Source of the DNA: a virus
DNA: 59,337 nucleotides
Virus record (IMG/VR): IMGVR_UViG_3300035684_000073
Coordinates: 1-59,337 of that record
Strand: one strand, 5' to 3'
Positions 1 to 9,677 of the stretch are shown here, one piece after another. Positions within the stretch are counted from its first letter, which is position 1; each line of letters begins with the position of its first letter. The notes under the pieces are model-generated. The model did no database searches and was not told the DNA's origin. It saw nothing but the letters and a program-made list of their open reading frames with translations. The translations under genes were made by a program, and so were the position numbers.

Positions 1-2412
1 ATGCCGCAGGTGCGCCGAGCGGCGGCCGCGGACCTGTTCGGCAACGTCTATTGGATCGGGGAGGATCGAAAGCAGCTGTTCGTGCGCTCGCGGGGCGACG
101 GGTCGGTCACTCGCTTCTGGCCCGATCCGCGTGCCGAGCGCCCGGTCGGGCGGCTTTTCGTTCCCCATGGCGGCGAGACGAGGCCGGCCGCGGAGTATCG
201 CGCGCTGGCGGCAACGGACACCGGCTGGCTCGTCGCCGCGAGCGACGACGGACTCGACAGCTTCGATCTGGTCGCCGGCGGACCGCCGCTGCATTTCGGA
301 TGGCCAACCGTCGGCAGGCCCACCGTGACCGACCTCGCGCCGCGTTGCGACGGCGGGCTGTGGCTGCTCGACGGGCCCGCAAAGCGCCTGTTCGAGCTGA
401 ACGCAGCGCTGACGCTCTCGGGCGGAGGGCCGGGCGCTCCCGAGCCGGAGCTGTTCCAGCCGCTCCAGGGAGAAGGACGGTCGCGCGCGCCGGCCATGGC
501 CCCGCAGGGCCACGATCTCACCCTCATCGACCCGGAGATTGATGCGATCGCTCTCGCCGTGTTGCCCGACGGCGGCCTGGCGCTGCTGTCGGCGGCGCCG
601 GCCCGGCTCTATCTTTGGCCGGGAGCGGGCGTCATGCCGCTCCGCCCGCCGATCGAGCTCGATTTCGTGCCGCACGACATGACCGCCGGACAGGTGCTGC
701 TCCGCGGCAACGAGAGTGCCGTGCGGGTCGTCGTGTCGGACGTCACGGGCAATCAGCTGCGCGCCTTTCGGATCGAGATGGAGGGCGGGGTCGCTCAGCT
801 CGCGGAAACGGCCGAGAGCTTCCCATTGCGGCGACATGCCGGCCGCGGGCTCGTCTCAATCCAGGGAAATGCGAGCTACGACAGCGGCCCGGTCCCGAAC
901 TGGGTCCGCGTCGTCGAGAAGCCGCGCCAGCGTTTTCGCACCGAGGCGCGATTCCTGACGCCGCTGTTCGACAGCCGGCTGCCGGGCGCGGTCTGGGACC
1001 GGCTACGGCTCGACGGCTGCGTCCCCCCAGGGACGCGAGTGACGGTCGAGGCGCGCGCGAGCGACGATGCCGATGCGCTCGGGGAATGGCGGGCCCAACC
1101 CCTGCCGATCCTGTCGAGGTCGGGAAGCGAGCTTGCCGGCCATTCGGCGGCGGCGCTCGTGGCGACTGACGCAGTCGCGCAGCACGGCACGTTCGAGCTG
1201 CTGTTCCAGCGCATCGAGGGCCGCTACCTGGAAGTGCGGCTAACTCTATCCGCCGATGGGGATGCGAGCCCGAGACTGCGCGCTCTGCGCGCCTCCTGGC
1301 CGCGCATTTCCTGGGCCGAGCGCTATTTGCCCGCGCTCTACCGCGAGGATCCCGAACCCGCCGACTTCCTCGAGCGGTTCCTGGCCAACATGCAGGGCAC
1401 GACCAGCGTGATCGAGGCGCGGATGGTCGCCGCGGCGATGCTGTTCGACACGCGCACCGCGCCGCTCGAGGCACTGGGCTGGCTTGCCGAATGGTTCGAC
1501 GTGGCGCTCGATCCCGCCTGGAGCGAGGCTCGGCGACGGCTGTTCATCGCGCATGCCGTTCGCTTCTTCGGCTGGCGAGGAACGATACGCGGCCTCGAGA
1601 GCGCCTTGGCGCTGGCGTTCGGCCAGTCGCTAGACGGAACGTTGTTCAGCGAGGGCGGGTGCGGCTGCGAGGGGCCGATCCGGATCGTCGAAACCTATCG
1701 CACAAGGACGCTCGGCCGGATCGGTGCGGGCGATTCGAGCGGCATTTCCGATCCTCCAACGCACGATGTCGGCCTCGCGGAGCGCAGGAACTGGGTCGCC
1801 TTTCAGCAGGCCAGCGGTACGCCCAACCCCATGACGAGCCTGCCGCGGCTGTCGGTGCCCGCGGCGCGCGCCGCGGACTGGGCTGCGTTTCTCGAGCGAC
1901 CCTCGCCCGATCGCGCCGCCTGGCAGCGTTTCCTGGCGGCGCGCTACAGGCGCATCCGGCTGCTTAACCAGGCGCACGACAGCGCCTGGACGTCGTTCGA
2001 GGAGGTCGCGCTGTGCGACACGGCACCGGCGACTGCGGCTGGACGGGCCGATTGGGCGCAGTTCGAGAAGCGGCTGCTGCCGATCGACCGCACCGCACAT
2101 CGTTTTTCCGTGCTGTTGCCGGTCAGCGCCACCGACGCCACCGACAGCGATACGCTGAAGCAGCGCGAGTTGCTCGCGCGGCGGATCGTGGAACTGGAAA
2201 AGCCCGCCCACACCATCTTCGACATCCGCTTCTATTTCGCGATGAACCGGATCGGCGAAGCGCGGCTCGGCCACGACACCGCGATCGGCGCGGGAAGCCG
2301 TGCGCCCGAACTGCTGCCGCCCGCGATCCTTGGCAAGGCCTATATCGGCGAGAGCTTCATCGGTCCCGACGGCCTGCCGCTCACCCCCGACCGCGTGCGG
2401 CTCGCATGCTGA
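1..2412 (+). CDS. eCIS baseplate/tail-tip protein: propeller-like N-terminus fused to tail protein I domain
   Basis: This is an 803-codon frame. Residues about 1-300 carry repeated Gly-Gly-Leu and Trp/Leu-Asp turns (for example GGLWLLDGPAKRLFELN) that suggest NHL-like propeller blades. Residues about 310-430 look like a beta-sandwich. Residues about 438-545 (from RYLPALYREDPEPADFLERF to GWRGTIRGLESALALAFG) match the P2 gpI-like phage tail protein domain used in contractile particle baseplates. The expected role is a baseplate wedge with an appended surface or receptor-binding part. The frame opens with ATG at base 1, so the true start could lie upstream and the gene may be cut by the window edge. 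It heads a same-strand run of injection-system genes. The domain assignment is by recall of family pattern. Confidence 0.72.
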   Translation: MPQVRRAAAADLFGNVYWIGEDRKQLFVRSRGDGSVTRFWPDPRAERPVGRLFVPHGGETRPAAEYRALAATDTGWLVAASDDGLDSFDLVAGGPPLHFGWPTVGRPTVTDLAPRCDGGLWLLDGPAKRLFELNAALTLSGGGPGAPEPELFQPLQGEGRSRAPAMAPQGHDLTLIDPEIDAIALAVLPDGGLALLSAAPARLYLWPGAGVMPLRPPIELDFVPHDMTAGQVLLRGNESAVRVVVSDVTGNQLRAFRIEMEGGVAQLAETAESFPLRRHAGRGLVSIQGNASYDSGPVPNWVRVVEKPRQRFRTEARFLTPLFDSRLPGAVWDRLRLDGCVPPGTRVTVEARASDDADALGEWRAQPLPILSRSGSELAGHSAAALVATDAVAQHGTFELLFQRIEGRYLEVRLTLSADGDASPRLRALRASWPRISWAERYLPALYREDPEPADFLERFLANMQGTTSVIEARMVAAAMLFDTRTAPLEALGWLAEWFDVALDPAWSEARRRLFIAHAVRFFGWRGTIRGLESALALAFGQSLDGTLFSEGGCGCEGPIRIVETYRTRTLGRIGAGDSSGISDPPTHDVGLAERRNWVAFQQASGTPNPMTSLPRLSVPAARAADWAAFLERPSPDRAAWQRFLAARYRRIRLLNQAHDSAWTSFEEVALCDTAPATAAGRADWAQFEKRLLPIDRTAHRFSVLLPVSATDATDSDTLKQRELLARRIVELEKPAHTIFDIRFYFAMNRIGEARLGHDTAIGAGSRAPELLPPAILGKAYIGESFIGPDGLPLTPDRVRLAC

Positions 2413-2445
2413 CCCGCACCTTTTCCCTGAAGCCGGAGGCGACCA

Positions 2446-4023
2446 ATGGCCTGCTGTAACGCCACCACCGCTACCATGCCGTCGGTCGGAGCGCCCGATC
2501 CCGGCCAGCACGTCAATTTCGTCAAGGGCATGGTCCTGGGCGTCGCCGACTATGTCCAGGAGCATGCCTATCTGATCGGGCGCAGCGAATGGATGGTGCG
2601 CGACCTGGTCGGCTACGGCACCGCCAGCGGCCTTGCCGTGCGGGTCGAGGAGGACGGGGGCAACGGTCCCAGGGTCCATGTCACGGCCGGTTCGGCAGCG
2701 GCGCCGTCCGGCCGCATGATCTGCGTCGGGCGCGACCAGTGCGGCTCGATCAACGGCTGGCTGTCCGACCCAGACAATGCCCGGCGCGTGGCCGAGCGCA
2801 TCTCGGGCTCCCCGCCGGCGGGAACGATCACCCTCTATCTGACCCTCTGCTACCGGGACTGCGCGATTGCGCCGGTGCCGGTGCCGGGCGAGCCCTGCCG
2901 TTCGGAAGCCGCGCTGATGCAGCCGTCGCGCATCGCTGACGATTACTGCCTCGACTTCCGGCTCGATCCGCCTGAACAGTGGGAAGCCGACGCGATCTCC
3001 GCCTTTTCCGCCTGGCTCGACGATATCGCCGACGAGGGACCGGCGTCGCCGCCGCTCGATCCGGACCAGTGGGCGGGCGCGATCCGCGCGGCGCTGGACA
3101 TCGTCACCGGCGATGGCGGCGAGGCTTCGCCTCCTTGGGGCGCCGCGCCGGTGCCGCCGCCGCCGGAGGGCGTCGCGGTTGACGACTATGACGCGTTCCT
3201 GCGTCTGGCCTACCGGATCTGGATCACCGAATATCGTCCGACGATGCTGGCGCGGCGCTGCGCTGATCCGGCCGGCACGGAGCAGGATTGCGTGCTGCTC
3301 GCCGCGCTCGACGTGCCGGTCGTGCATGTCGGGAGCGACCCGGCCGCCGGGTGGAGCGTCGACGGAGTCGCCGAGCTGATCGTGGACGAGGGGCGCCGGC
3401 CGCTCGTTGCGCCGCTCCATCTCGTTCAGACCGCGCTCGGCATCATGACCGATGAAACCGGCGGATGGCTGAGCCCGCCGCCCGGCCCTGCGGGCCCTCA
3501 GGGCGAGCCCGGTTCTCCCGGAGCCGCCGGGCCGGCGGGGCCGCAGGGACCTCCCGGCCCCACGGGGCCGGCGGGCCCCGCAGGGCCGGCAGGTGCCGTC
3601 GGGCCCGCCGGCCAGAGGGGCCTGCAAGGCGTGCAGGGCCCGCCCGGGCCCCAGGGACCTGCCGGACCGCAGGGAATACCGGGCCCGCCCGGCGACATGG
3701 GACCTTTCCGGCTCAAGACGGTGAGGGTCGTGGATGCCATCGAGCTCGATGACGAGGTCGACTGCGTGATCACGGTCGACAATGCCAAAGTGATCCTGCC
3801 GCCGACGCAGGCGGCTCGGCAGGGGCGGACCTACTACATCAAGGCGCTGGCGGCGACGGACGTCGTGCCATCCTCCGGCGACGGCATCGAGATGCTCGGG
3901 CAAGGCTATGTCAGTGAAGAGCCGATCCACCTCGAGAACCCGCAGGCGATCCAGCTGGTGTGCGACGAGGAGCAGCGAAGCTGGCTGATCATCAGCAATT
4001 ATATCGATCTGTCGATCCGATGA
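2446..4023 (+). CDS. eCIS-associated collagen-like fibre protein
   Basis: The protein has 525 residues. An N-terminal module (about residues 20-90) contains [20 protein letters not shown] and a G.ASGLAV segment, which are shared in pattern with the next gene product. Residues 347-421 are 25 uninterrupted Gly-X-Y triplets rich in GPA, GPQ and GPP, a classical collagen-like triple-helix stalk. A C-terminal domain of about 100 residues follows and may trimerise or bind a receptor. It most likely forms a trimeric fibre attached to the contractile particle, although collagen-like proteins of other surface structures cannot be excluded. It lies 33 bases after the tail-I gene and 12 bases before the next gene. 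No signal peptide is seen, which fits a particle that is assembled in the cytoplasm. Confidence 0.72.
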   Translation: MACCNATTATMPSVGAPDPGQHVNFVKGMVLGVADYVQEHAYLIGRSEWMVRDLVGYGTASGLAVRVEEDGGNGPRVHVTAGSAAAPSGRMICVGRDQCGSINGWLSDPDNARRVAERISGSPPAGTITLYLTLCYRDCAIAPVPVPGEPCRSEAALMQPSRIADDYCLDFRLDPPEQWEADAISAFSAWLDDIADEGPASPPLDPDQWAGAIRAALDIVTGDGGEASPPWGAAPVPPPPEGVAVDDYDAFLRLAYRIWITEYRPTMLARRCADPAGTEQDCVLLAALDVPVVHVGSDPAAGWSVDGVAELIVDEGRRPLVAPLHLVQTALGIMTDETGGWLSPPPGPAGPQGEPGSPGAAGPAGPQGPPGPTGPAGPAGPAGAVGPAGQRGLQGVQGPPGPQGPAGPQGIPGPPGDMGPFRLKTVRVVDAIELDDEVDCVITVDNAKVILPPTQAARQGRTYYIKALAATDVVPSSGDGIEMLGQGYVSEEPIHLENPQAIQLVCDEEQRSWLIISNYIDLSIR

Positions 4024-4035
4024 GAGGCTAACCCC

Positions 4036-5268
4036 ATGGCGAGCGAATTCGTGGCATTGCAGGAGCCGTTCGCGGCCGATGCCATCCGCACCGTCAACTT
4101 CTTCAACGGCCGCCTGCTGACCGGCAACGACATGAGCCGGGAGCAGGCCGCGGGCCGCGAAGCCGATGCCAGGATCGGCCTTGCGGTGGGCGACGGCATT
4201 GCCAGCGGCCTTTCGGTCGAATTTCGCGGCAACATCGCACCGGGGAATCGCCCGGCCGCGACCGTCCATCCCGGCGTCGCCGTGAACCGCAAGGGTGTGA
4301 CGCTCTGCCTGAAGCAGCCAGTGACGCTGGCGCTCGAACGGGCCGCGACGCCGGGCGAGAGGAGCGTCGCGTGCCTGTTCGGCGACTGCGCGCCGCTTGC
4401 CGCCGGCGACTATGTGGCGGGAGCTGGCCTTTATCTACTGACCATCTGTCCGGCCTTCGTCAGCGAGGGGCGCGCGCAGGTGAGCGGGATGGGAGACGCC
4501 AGCCCACGTTGCGCGCTCGACGTGACGGCCGAGGCGGTGCAGTTCCGGCTGCTCGAAATCCGCGACCAGCTGTTCGAGGCAAGCCCCGCCCAGCCGGACT
4601 TCCGCAACCGCATCGCCTATGAGGCATTCGGCGCCGGCGTCCTCCCCGGCTGGCCGCCGGACCTCCTCGGCAGTGCCCCGCGCAGGGACGATCTGATCGA
4701 GAAGATGCGCGGCCACGGGCTCGATGACGCCGAGGTGCCGCTCGCTCTCATCGCGTTCGACGGCAGCGGTCATGCATTCACGGACATGTGGAGCGTGCGG
4801 CGGCCGATCTCGCTTCGCGATTCCGAGAATGTCGTCAGCGCGATCGCCGAACCCCGGCGTGAAGCGCTCGGACGTGCGATGTTCCGGCAGTTCCAGGACG
4901 AACTCCAGTCGCTTCCCGACTTCGTTCAAGGCGGCGCCAGGAGCCGCTTCGCCTACCTGCCGCCGGCGGGCCTGCTGCCCAAGCTCTCTGACCCCGCGAC
5001 CGCGCTGTTCTTCGCAGGCCTGACCACGCGCGGCCCGGTCCATATCGATGCGAGCGAGGTCGAACCGCTGCTGCGGGAGAGCTTCGTGGCGCCGGCCATC
5101 GACACGGATGGCGATCATGCGATCTGGCTTTACCGCGTCGCCCAGGCCCGCATGGACCCGAGCCGCGCCGACATCCTGCTCTTCGCGAGCGGCCATCTGC
5201 CATATCGCGGCGATGCGCGCTTCAATCTGAACCATTGGAATTACGCCAATTACGCGGCGATCCCCTGA
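4036..5268 (+). CDS. eCIS-associated structural protein sharing the N-terminal module of the collagen-like protein
   Basis: The protein has 410 residues and I cannot assign it to a named family with certainty. The N-terminus (VNFFNGRLLTGNDM, then GDGIASGLSVEF, then HPGVAVNRKGVTL) has the same order of motifs as the preceding collagen-like protein: a V-N-F start, a GIASGL core and a later G.A.. beta turn. The two probably share a particle-docking domain. The rest of the chain is mixed alpha/beta without a recognised motif. The position between fibre and ATPase genes suggests a baseplate or fibre component. Proteins starting with this FFNGRLLTG.DM signature are, as I recall, frequent in injection-system loci. 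Spacing to the neighbours is 12 and 13 bases, consistent with one operon. Confidence 0.6.
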   Translation: MASEFVALQEPFAADAIRTVNFFNGRLLTGNDMSREQAAGREADARIGLAVGDGIASGLSVEFRGNIAPGNRPAATVHPGVAVNRKGVTLCLKQPVTLALERAATPGERSVACLFGDCAPLAAGDYVAGAGLYLLTICPAFVSEGRAQVSGMGDASPRCALDVTAEAVQFRLLEIRDQLFEASPAQPDFRNRIAYEAFGAGVLPGWPPDLLGSAPRRDDLIEKMRGHGLDDAEVPLALIAFDGSGHAFTDMWSVRRPISLRDSENVVSAIAEPRREALGRAMFRQFQDELQSLPDFVQGGARSRFAYLPPAGLLPKLSDPATALFFAGLTTRGPVHIDASEVEPLLRESFVAPAIDTDGDHAIWLYRVAQARMDPSRADILLFASGHLPYRGDARFNLNHWNYANYAAIP

Positions 5269-5281
5269 CGGAGCAACGATC

Positions 5282-6019
5282 ATGGCCAGCAAGTCCAACT
5301 CGATCGAAAATCTCATCGCCGCATCGCAGTCGGCCCAATATCAGGCGCTCAGCCAGAAGGACCGCGTCCTGATCGAGGCGCTGCTCGTGGACCGCGGCAT
5401 TCTGAGCGCGGTGGGAACACCCACCCCTTCGCCGAGCCCGGCGCCCAGTCCGACGCCGACGACAACGACCACGACCACGACGACCATGAACCCGATCGTT
5501 CGCCTGGCCATGACGACGGTAAAGCCGGGCGATCTCATCACGGCCAGCTTCATGAACACGATCGTGGACGCGCTGTTCGCGCTCGACGAGCGGCTCACGA
5601 GGCTCGAGGCGCCGAAGCCCGCTTCGGGGCCGGCGCCCGCGCCATCGCCTACGTCTCCGGCCTCGTCAGCTCAGACCTCGATCAAGGAGGCTGCCTCCGA
5701 GTTCGTCGTCGGGCGAGAGGCACGTTTCGCAATCAGAGCGCAGCCGACCATCGAAGCCGCCGTTGCCACTACCGTGAAAGGGCTGGGCGTCCGCGTGGAA
5801 GTCACGGGGGACAATATCGGCCAGGGATTGGTCGGGAGCGTCGTCCTCGGCGAAACGAGATATGCGCCGGCGAGCCTGATCTTCACCAGGGCCGGGTTCA
5901 ACTTCGTCACCACGACCACGGTGATCAGGGCCGCGAAAAACCGGCTGACTGTCGTCACCTCGGCCGGCCAGGACAGCGCCACGATCCGGACGGCGGCCCC
6001 GCAAGAGCCGGTGCGGTAA
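5282..6019 (+). CDS. eCIS-locus protein with Pro/Ser/Thr-rich linkers, function unknown
   Basis: The protein has 245 residues. A short helical N-terminus (residues 1-40) is followed by a low-complexity linker of TPSPSPAPSP type and a run of nine threonines (about residues 60-68). Next come a helix ending in LDERLTRLEAP, a second Pro/Ala/Ser linker, and a C-terminal beta-rich domain of about 100 residues (from EAASEFVVGREARFAIRA onwards). That C-terminal domain has an Ig-like alternation (VKGLGVRVEVTGDNIGQGLVGSVVLGE). No catalytic motif is visible. The flexible-linker architecture suggests a structural adaptor. The gene ends one base before the GTG of the next gene, so the two are probably translated together. 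Confidence 0.5.
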   Translation: MASKSNSIENLIAASQSAQYQALSQKDRVLIEALLVDRGILSAVGTPTPSPSPAPSPTPTTTTTTTTTMNPIVRLAMTTVKPGDLITASFMNTIVDALFALDERLTRLEAPKPASGPAPAPSPTSPASSAQTSIKEAASEFVVGREARFAIRAQPTIEAAVATTVKGLGVRVEVTGDNIGQGLVGSVVLGETRYAPASLIFTRAGFNFVTTTTVIRAAKNRLTVVTSAGQDSATIRTAAPQEPVR

Positions 6020-6020
6020 G

Positions 6021-7706
6021 GTGGCGGTGCCCGCGATCCGCGTGGGCCGGGCGAGGCTTGCTCATGCGCGGCCGGGCGACCGCGAGCGGCTGATGCGCGC
6101 GTTCGACCTTGCTTCTCCCGCCGCCACCGGAGTGCCGGAAGGTGCGCTGCTGCTCATCTCGAACATGCGAGTGAAGCGGCCGCTTGCCGCTGGGGTCGAG
6201 GCATTCGCCGACGAACTGATCGGCAGAATCCGCAGTGCCAGGGCCGAGGCACGGACGGGCATGGGGGCGGCTGGCTCCGGCTTCTACTTCGAAAGCCAAG
6301 TGGCGGTCGAGGCGGCAATCGTTCGAGCGGCGGTGACAGGAGAGCAAATGCCGCCGCTTCTCCGCCGCAGCGTCGCCTGCAGCGATGCACCCGTCACACG
6401 TTGGCGACGGCATCTGCTCACCGACCATCGCCTCCTCCCGAGGCTCATGGCTGCCTTGGTTGAAACGAGCCTGGCCGCGCCCTGGGTTGCGCGCTTCGCC
6501 GAGGATGAACTGCTCGTCGCGGCGCTCAGGCTTGTCCGGGCTTATGGCGGCACCATAACCTCGTTGGAGGCGGACGGCTCCGGGAACCTGTATCCGGCGT
6601 CTCCTCAGGGTCATCGGGGTCGCCCGGTTCGGCCGGCTCGCCCGAGCAAGGTCCGCCGCTCGATGAGCGTTGCGGAGGTCGTTGCGATCGCGCGGGCTCA
6701 GGCTTCCGGGCCGGGAGCGCGGCTTTTCCTGGCCGCTACCCTGCTTGCGGCGCGGCAGCCCGCTCTGATCCCGACCGAGCAGTTTCGCCAGGCTCTGGCT
6801 GATCTGGCTTCCAAAACCAGCGTCCCGCGCGGCGGGAATGCGGCGAGCGGGCAGGATCCGCCGGGGCGGCGTGGGCCTCCTGCAGCCGTGCCAGCCGGTG
6901 CGGCAAGCCGGGCGGACGCGCCCGTCCGCCCGCTGCGCCAGGCGATGCCGAGCTTTGTCTCCGCGGCTCCGCTTTCCGCGCGGCCTGAGCCGCAGCGCTC
7001 CCGGCCCGGAGCAGATCCGGGAATGGCGGCCGCGGACCGCCCGCTCGCGTCAGAGGCGGCAATGACCGTCTCCAGTCCGTGCGCCGGCCTGTTCTTCCTG
7101 CTGAACGTCTTTCTCGGGCTGGGGCTCTATGGCGATTTCACCGATCCCGCCCGGCGGCTCGGCGGCCTCTCGCCGTTCGAGCTCCTGCTGTTGCTCGGCA
7201 GGCACTGGAAGGGCCGCGGTTTCGAATCCGATCCCGTCGCGCCGCTGCTGCGCTCGCTGGCCGGGCTCGGAGCGCGTGAGCGCGCGGGTCGCCACTTCGA
7301 GGCGCCGGTGTGGAAGGTGCCGCCGGAATGGGTCGCGCCATGGTCGCGCGCGCGGCCGCGCGCCGTCGTCGCCCGCAGCCGAATCAGCCGCTGGCACCCC
7401 GCAGGCTTCCCGGTCGATGACCGCTGGCGTGAGCCGCCCGGCGCCGATGACCTGCGACGCCGCTGGCTCAGGTGCCTCGCCCGCTATCTGGAAGCGCGAT
7501 CCGCGCGGGCGCTGGGCGTCGAAAGCGGAACCGAGGCGGTCGCCACTCTGATCGAGCGGGACGGAACGATCACGACTGCAGGCGACCGCGTCCACGTGGA
7601 ATTCGCGCTCGACTCGCATCCGCTCGCAATCCGCCTCGCCGGGCTCGACCGCGATCCGGGCTGGATTCCATCAGCGGGACACAGCGTCCTGTTTGGCTTC
7701 GTATGA
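6021..7706 (+). CDS. large eCIS-locus protein directly upstream of the ATPase, function unknown
   Basis: The protein has 561 residues from a GTG start one base after the previous stop. The N-terminal 200 residues are helical and Arg/Ala/Leu rich. The middle is Pro/Arg-rich and disordered (about residues 250-340). The C-terminal part contains CAGLFFLLNVFLGLGLYGDF and SPFELLLLLGRHWKG, then an aromatic/Arg-rich stretch. The hydrophobic segment resembles, in position and pattern, proteins that sit just before the ATPase in other injection-system loci, where a tape-measure-like family (CIS_TMP) is common. I do not see a clear match, so that assignment is only a possibility. The stop overlaps the ATPase start (ATGA), showing translational coupling. 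Confidence 0.5.
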   Translation: MAVPAIRVGRARLAHARPGDRERLMRAFDLASPAATGVPEGALLLISNMRVKRPLAAGVEAFADELIGRIRSARAEARTGMGAAGSGFYFESQVAVEAAIVRAAVTGEQMPPLLRRSVACSDAPVTRWRRHLLTDHRLLPRLMAALVETSLAAPWVARFAEDELLVAALRLVRAYGGTITSLEADGSGNLYPASPQGHRGRPVRPARPSKVRRSMSVAEVVAIARAQASGPGARLFLAATLLAARQPALIPTEQFRQALADLASKTSVPRGGNAASGQDPPGRRGPPAAVPAGAASRADAPVRPLRQAMPSFVSAAPLSARPEPQRSRPGADPGMAAADRPLASEAAMTVSSPCAGLFFLLNVFLGLGLYGDFTDPARRLGGLSPFELLLLLGRHWKGRGFESDPVAPLLRSLAGLGARERAGRHFEAPVWKVPPEWVAPWSRARPRAVVARSRISRWHPAGFPVDDRWREPPGADDLRRRWLRCLARYLEARSARALGVESGTEAVATLIERDGTITTAGDRVHVEFALDSHPLAIRLAGLDRDPGWIPSAGHSVLFGFV

Positions 7707-9676
7707 ACCTTGCGGCGCTCCCCCGCGATGCGTCCACGCACTTGCGCCTGGCGCTGCTCGGCGCAGGTGCCGAACTGTCGGCCAAGCTGGGCACGGACGC
7801 TCCGGAATGGCTTGGCGACTATGCCGCGGAGATTGGCGGTCTCGCGGGCAGGGCGGTGTCCACGAAGGAATGGGCCGAGCTCGTCCGGGTCTGGGCGCAT
7901 GGGTCGCCCGAACTGCCCCTCAGCCGACTTGCGGCGACTTTGCACGAGCCGCTCGCGCTCGACCTTCTGCTGGGCATCGCGCTTGCCGGCGAGGATGCGC
8001 GCATCGGCGCTTTGCTCGGCGAGAACGGGCATATGACGGCGGCGGCGCTCACGGCACTCTGGCGCAGCCATGACGGGCGCGACGATCCCGGAGCGGTGCG
8101 CCGCTCGCTCAACTGGCTGACCCGCATCGGGCTGGTCCGGGTCGCGAACCCCGATGCGCAGCGCTCCGACTGGAACCTGTCGGTTTCGGCAATGGCCTGG
8201 GACGCGCTCGCGGGCGATCCGACTCCGCCGGCCGGCTGCCGCCTGCTGGCAACCAACGAGCTGCTTCCGTTCGACCGGATCGTCGGCGAGGCGGGCGTGA
8301 TCGAGCGCGCTCGGCTGATCGCCCAGGCAATGGCCGAGGATCCGACCCTCGTGGCGCTGCTGCGCGGCCCGGCGCGGAACGGGCGAGCGACTCTCGCAGG
8401 CGCCGCGGCCCGTTCGCTGGGGCGGCCACTGATCGTCGCCGATGCGGCGCTGCTGGAGGACGCGGAAGCCTGGCGGCAGCTCGGCCTGTTCGCATTCTTC
8501 CACGATGGCGTGATCGTCATCGCTCTTGCCGCCGGCGTCGGCGAGGTGCGCGAGGTGCCCGGCTTCGCGCTGGAGCCGGTACGCCTCATCCTGCTGATGG
8601 GGCAGAGCGGGGGCGTGCGGCTGCCCGACAGACCCCAGGCGGCGCTCTGCGTTCCCGCCCCGCACCGCGCCGCCCGCCTGGCGCACTGGCGCAACGCGGT
8701 GCCGGAACTCGACACGGCCGGCGCGGCCGCGCTCGCGGACGCGTTCCGCCTGACGGGAGGGACGATCCACAGGGCTGCGGTCGGAGCGCGGCTCACGGCG
8801 CGGCAGGCGGGGCGGCAGGCGATCACGCGCGCCGACGTGCGCGCCGCGCTGCGCGATCTCCAGGACAGCCGGCTTGAGACGGTCGCGGCTCGCGTCGATA
8901 CTGGCAGCGAGCCGGAATTCCTCGCCCTCGACGAGGTTGCGGAAGGCGAAATCGAGGCGCTGGCGGCGCGCTGCCGGAACCGGGAGGCGCTTGCCCCCCA
9001 TGCCGGGCCGGGACCGGGAGCAGCCGGAGTCCGCGCCCTGTTCGCGGGCCCCTCGGGCGCTGGCAAGACGCTTGCGGCCCGGCGGCTGGCGCACGATCTC
9101 GCGCGTGACCTCTGGCGCGTCGATCTCGCCGCCACAGTGAGCAAATATATCGGCGAAACGGAGAAGGCGCTCGACCGTGCCTTCGCCGCCGCCGAGGAGC
9201 TCGACACCATCCTGTTGCTCGATGAGGGTGACGCGTTGATGGCGCGGCGGACCGACGTCGGTAACGCCAACGACCGCTACGCCAATCTCGAGACCAACTT
9301 CCTGCTCCAGCGCATCGAGAGCTTCTCGGGCATCCTCATCGTCACCACGAACGCGGCGGATCGGATCGACAAGGCGTTCCAGCGGCGCATGGACGTGGTC
9401 GTGCCGTTCCGCGCGCCCGACGAGTTCCGGCGTTACCAGATCCTCGACCACCAGCTCGGCGCTCATGCTGCGGACGACGGGCTGGTGCAGGAAATCGCGG
9501 TCCGCTGCGCGCTGTCGGGGGGGCAGCTCCGCAACGTCGCGCTGCATGCGCGGCTGCTGGCGCTCGATGCCGGCATGCCGATCGATGACGAGATGCTCCG
9601 CCGGGCGGTGTTCCGCGAGTATCGCAAGATCGACGGCCACTGTCCGCTGAAGCCGCTCCTGTCCGAGGTCGGCTGA
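7703..9676 (+). CDS. eCIS AAA+ ATPase
   Basis: The protein has 657 residues. I chose the ATG that overlaps the preceding stop in ATGA. Starts further upstream would run into unrelated sequence. The C-terminal AAA+ module has Walker A GPSGAGKT (residues 449-456) and Walker B TILLLDEGD (D507, E508). Sensor-type ILIVTTNAADRID and an arginine-rich RRMDVVVPFRAP segment follow. The N-terminal half is a helical region that includes a winged-helix-like part (about residues 115-180). ATPases of this kind are a hallmark of contractile injection systems (Afp15-like), where they act in particle assembly or cargo handling. The cargo gene follows after one base, which supports a functional link. Confidence 0.85.
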   Translation: MNLAALPRDASTHLRLALLGAGAELSAKLGTDAPEWLGDYAAEIGGLAGRAVSTKEWAELVRVWAHGSPELPLSRLAATLHEPLALDLLLGIALAGEDARIGALLGENGHMTAAALTALWRSHDGRDDPGAVRRSLNWLTRIGLVRVANPDAQRSDWNLSVSAMAWDALAGDPTPPAGCRLLATNELLPFDRIVGEAGVIERARLIAQAMAEDPTLVALLRGPARNGRATLAGAAARSLGRPLIVADAALLEDAEAWRQLGLFAFFHDGVIVIALAAGVGEVREVPGFALEPVRLILLMGQSGGVRLPDRPQAALCVPAPHRAARLAHWRNAVPELDTAGAAALADAFRLTGGTIHRAAVGARLTARQAGRQAITRADVRAALRDLQDSRLETVAARVDTGSEPEFLALDEVAEGEIEALAARCRNREALAPHAGPGPGAAGVRALFAGPSGAGKTLAARRLAHDLARDLWRVDLAATVSKYIGETEKALDRAFAAAEELDTILLLDEGDALMARRTDVGNANDRYANLETNFLLQRIESFSGILIVTTNAADRIDKAFQRRMDVVVPFRAPDEFRRYQILDHQLGAHAADDGLVQEIAVRCALSGGQLRNVALHARLLALDAGMPIDDEMLRRAVFREYRKIDGHCPLKPLLSEVG

Positions 9677-9677
9677 G

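Noticed and set aside
1630-4269. 879-codon open frame on the minus strand
   Set aside because: Arg/Gly/His-rich translation without domains, opposite two well-supported + strand genes; typical of high-GC DNA where antisense frames lack stops.
5440-5490. Possible triplet-repeat (acg/acc) instability locus in the Thr run
   Set aside because: Only nine codons with mixed synonymous triplets. It looks like a selected low-complexity linker, not a slipping repeat.
7484-9640. 718-codon minus-strand frame opposite the ATPase
   Set aside because: Noise-like composition. The + strand has clear Walker motifs in phase.
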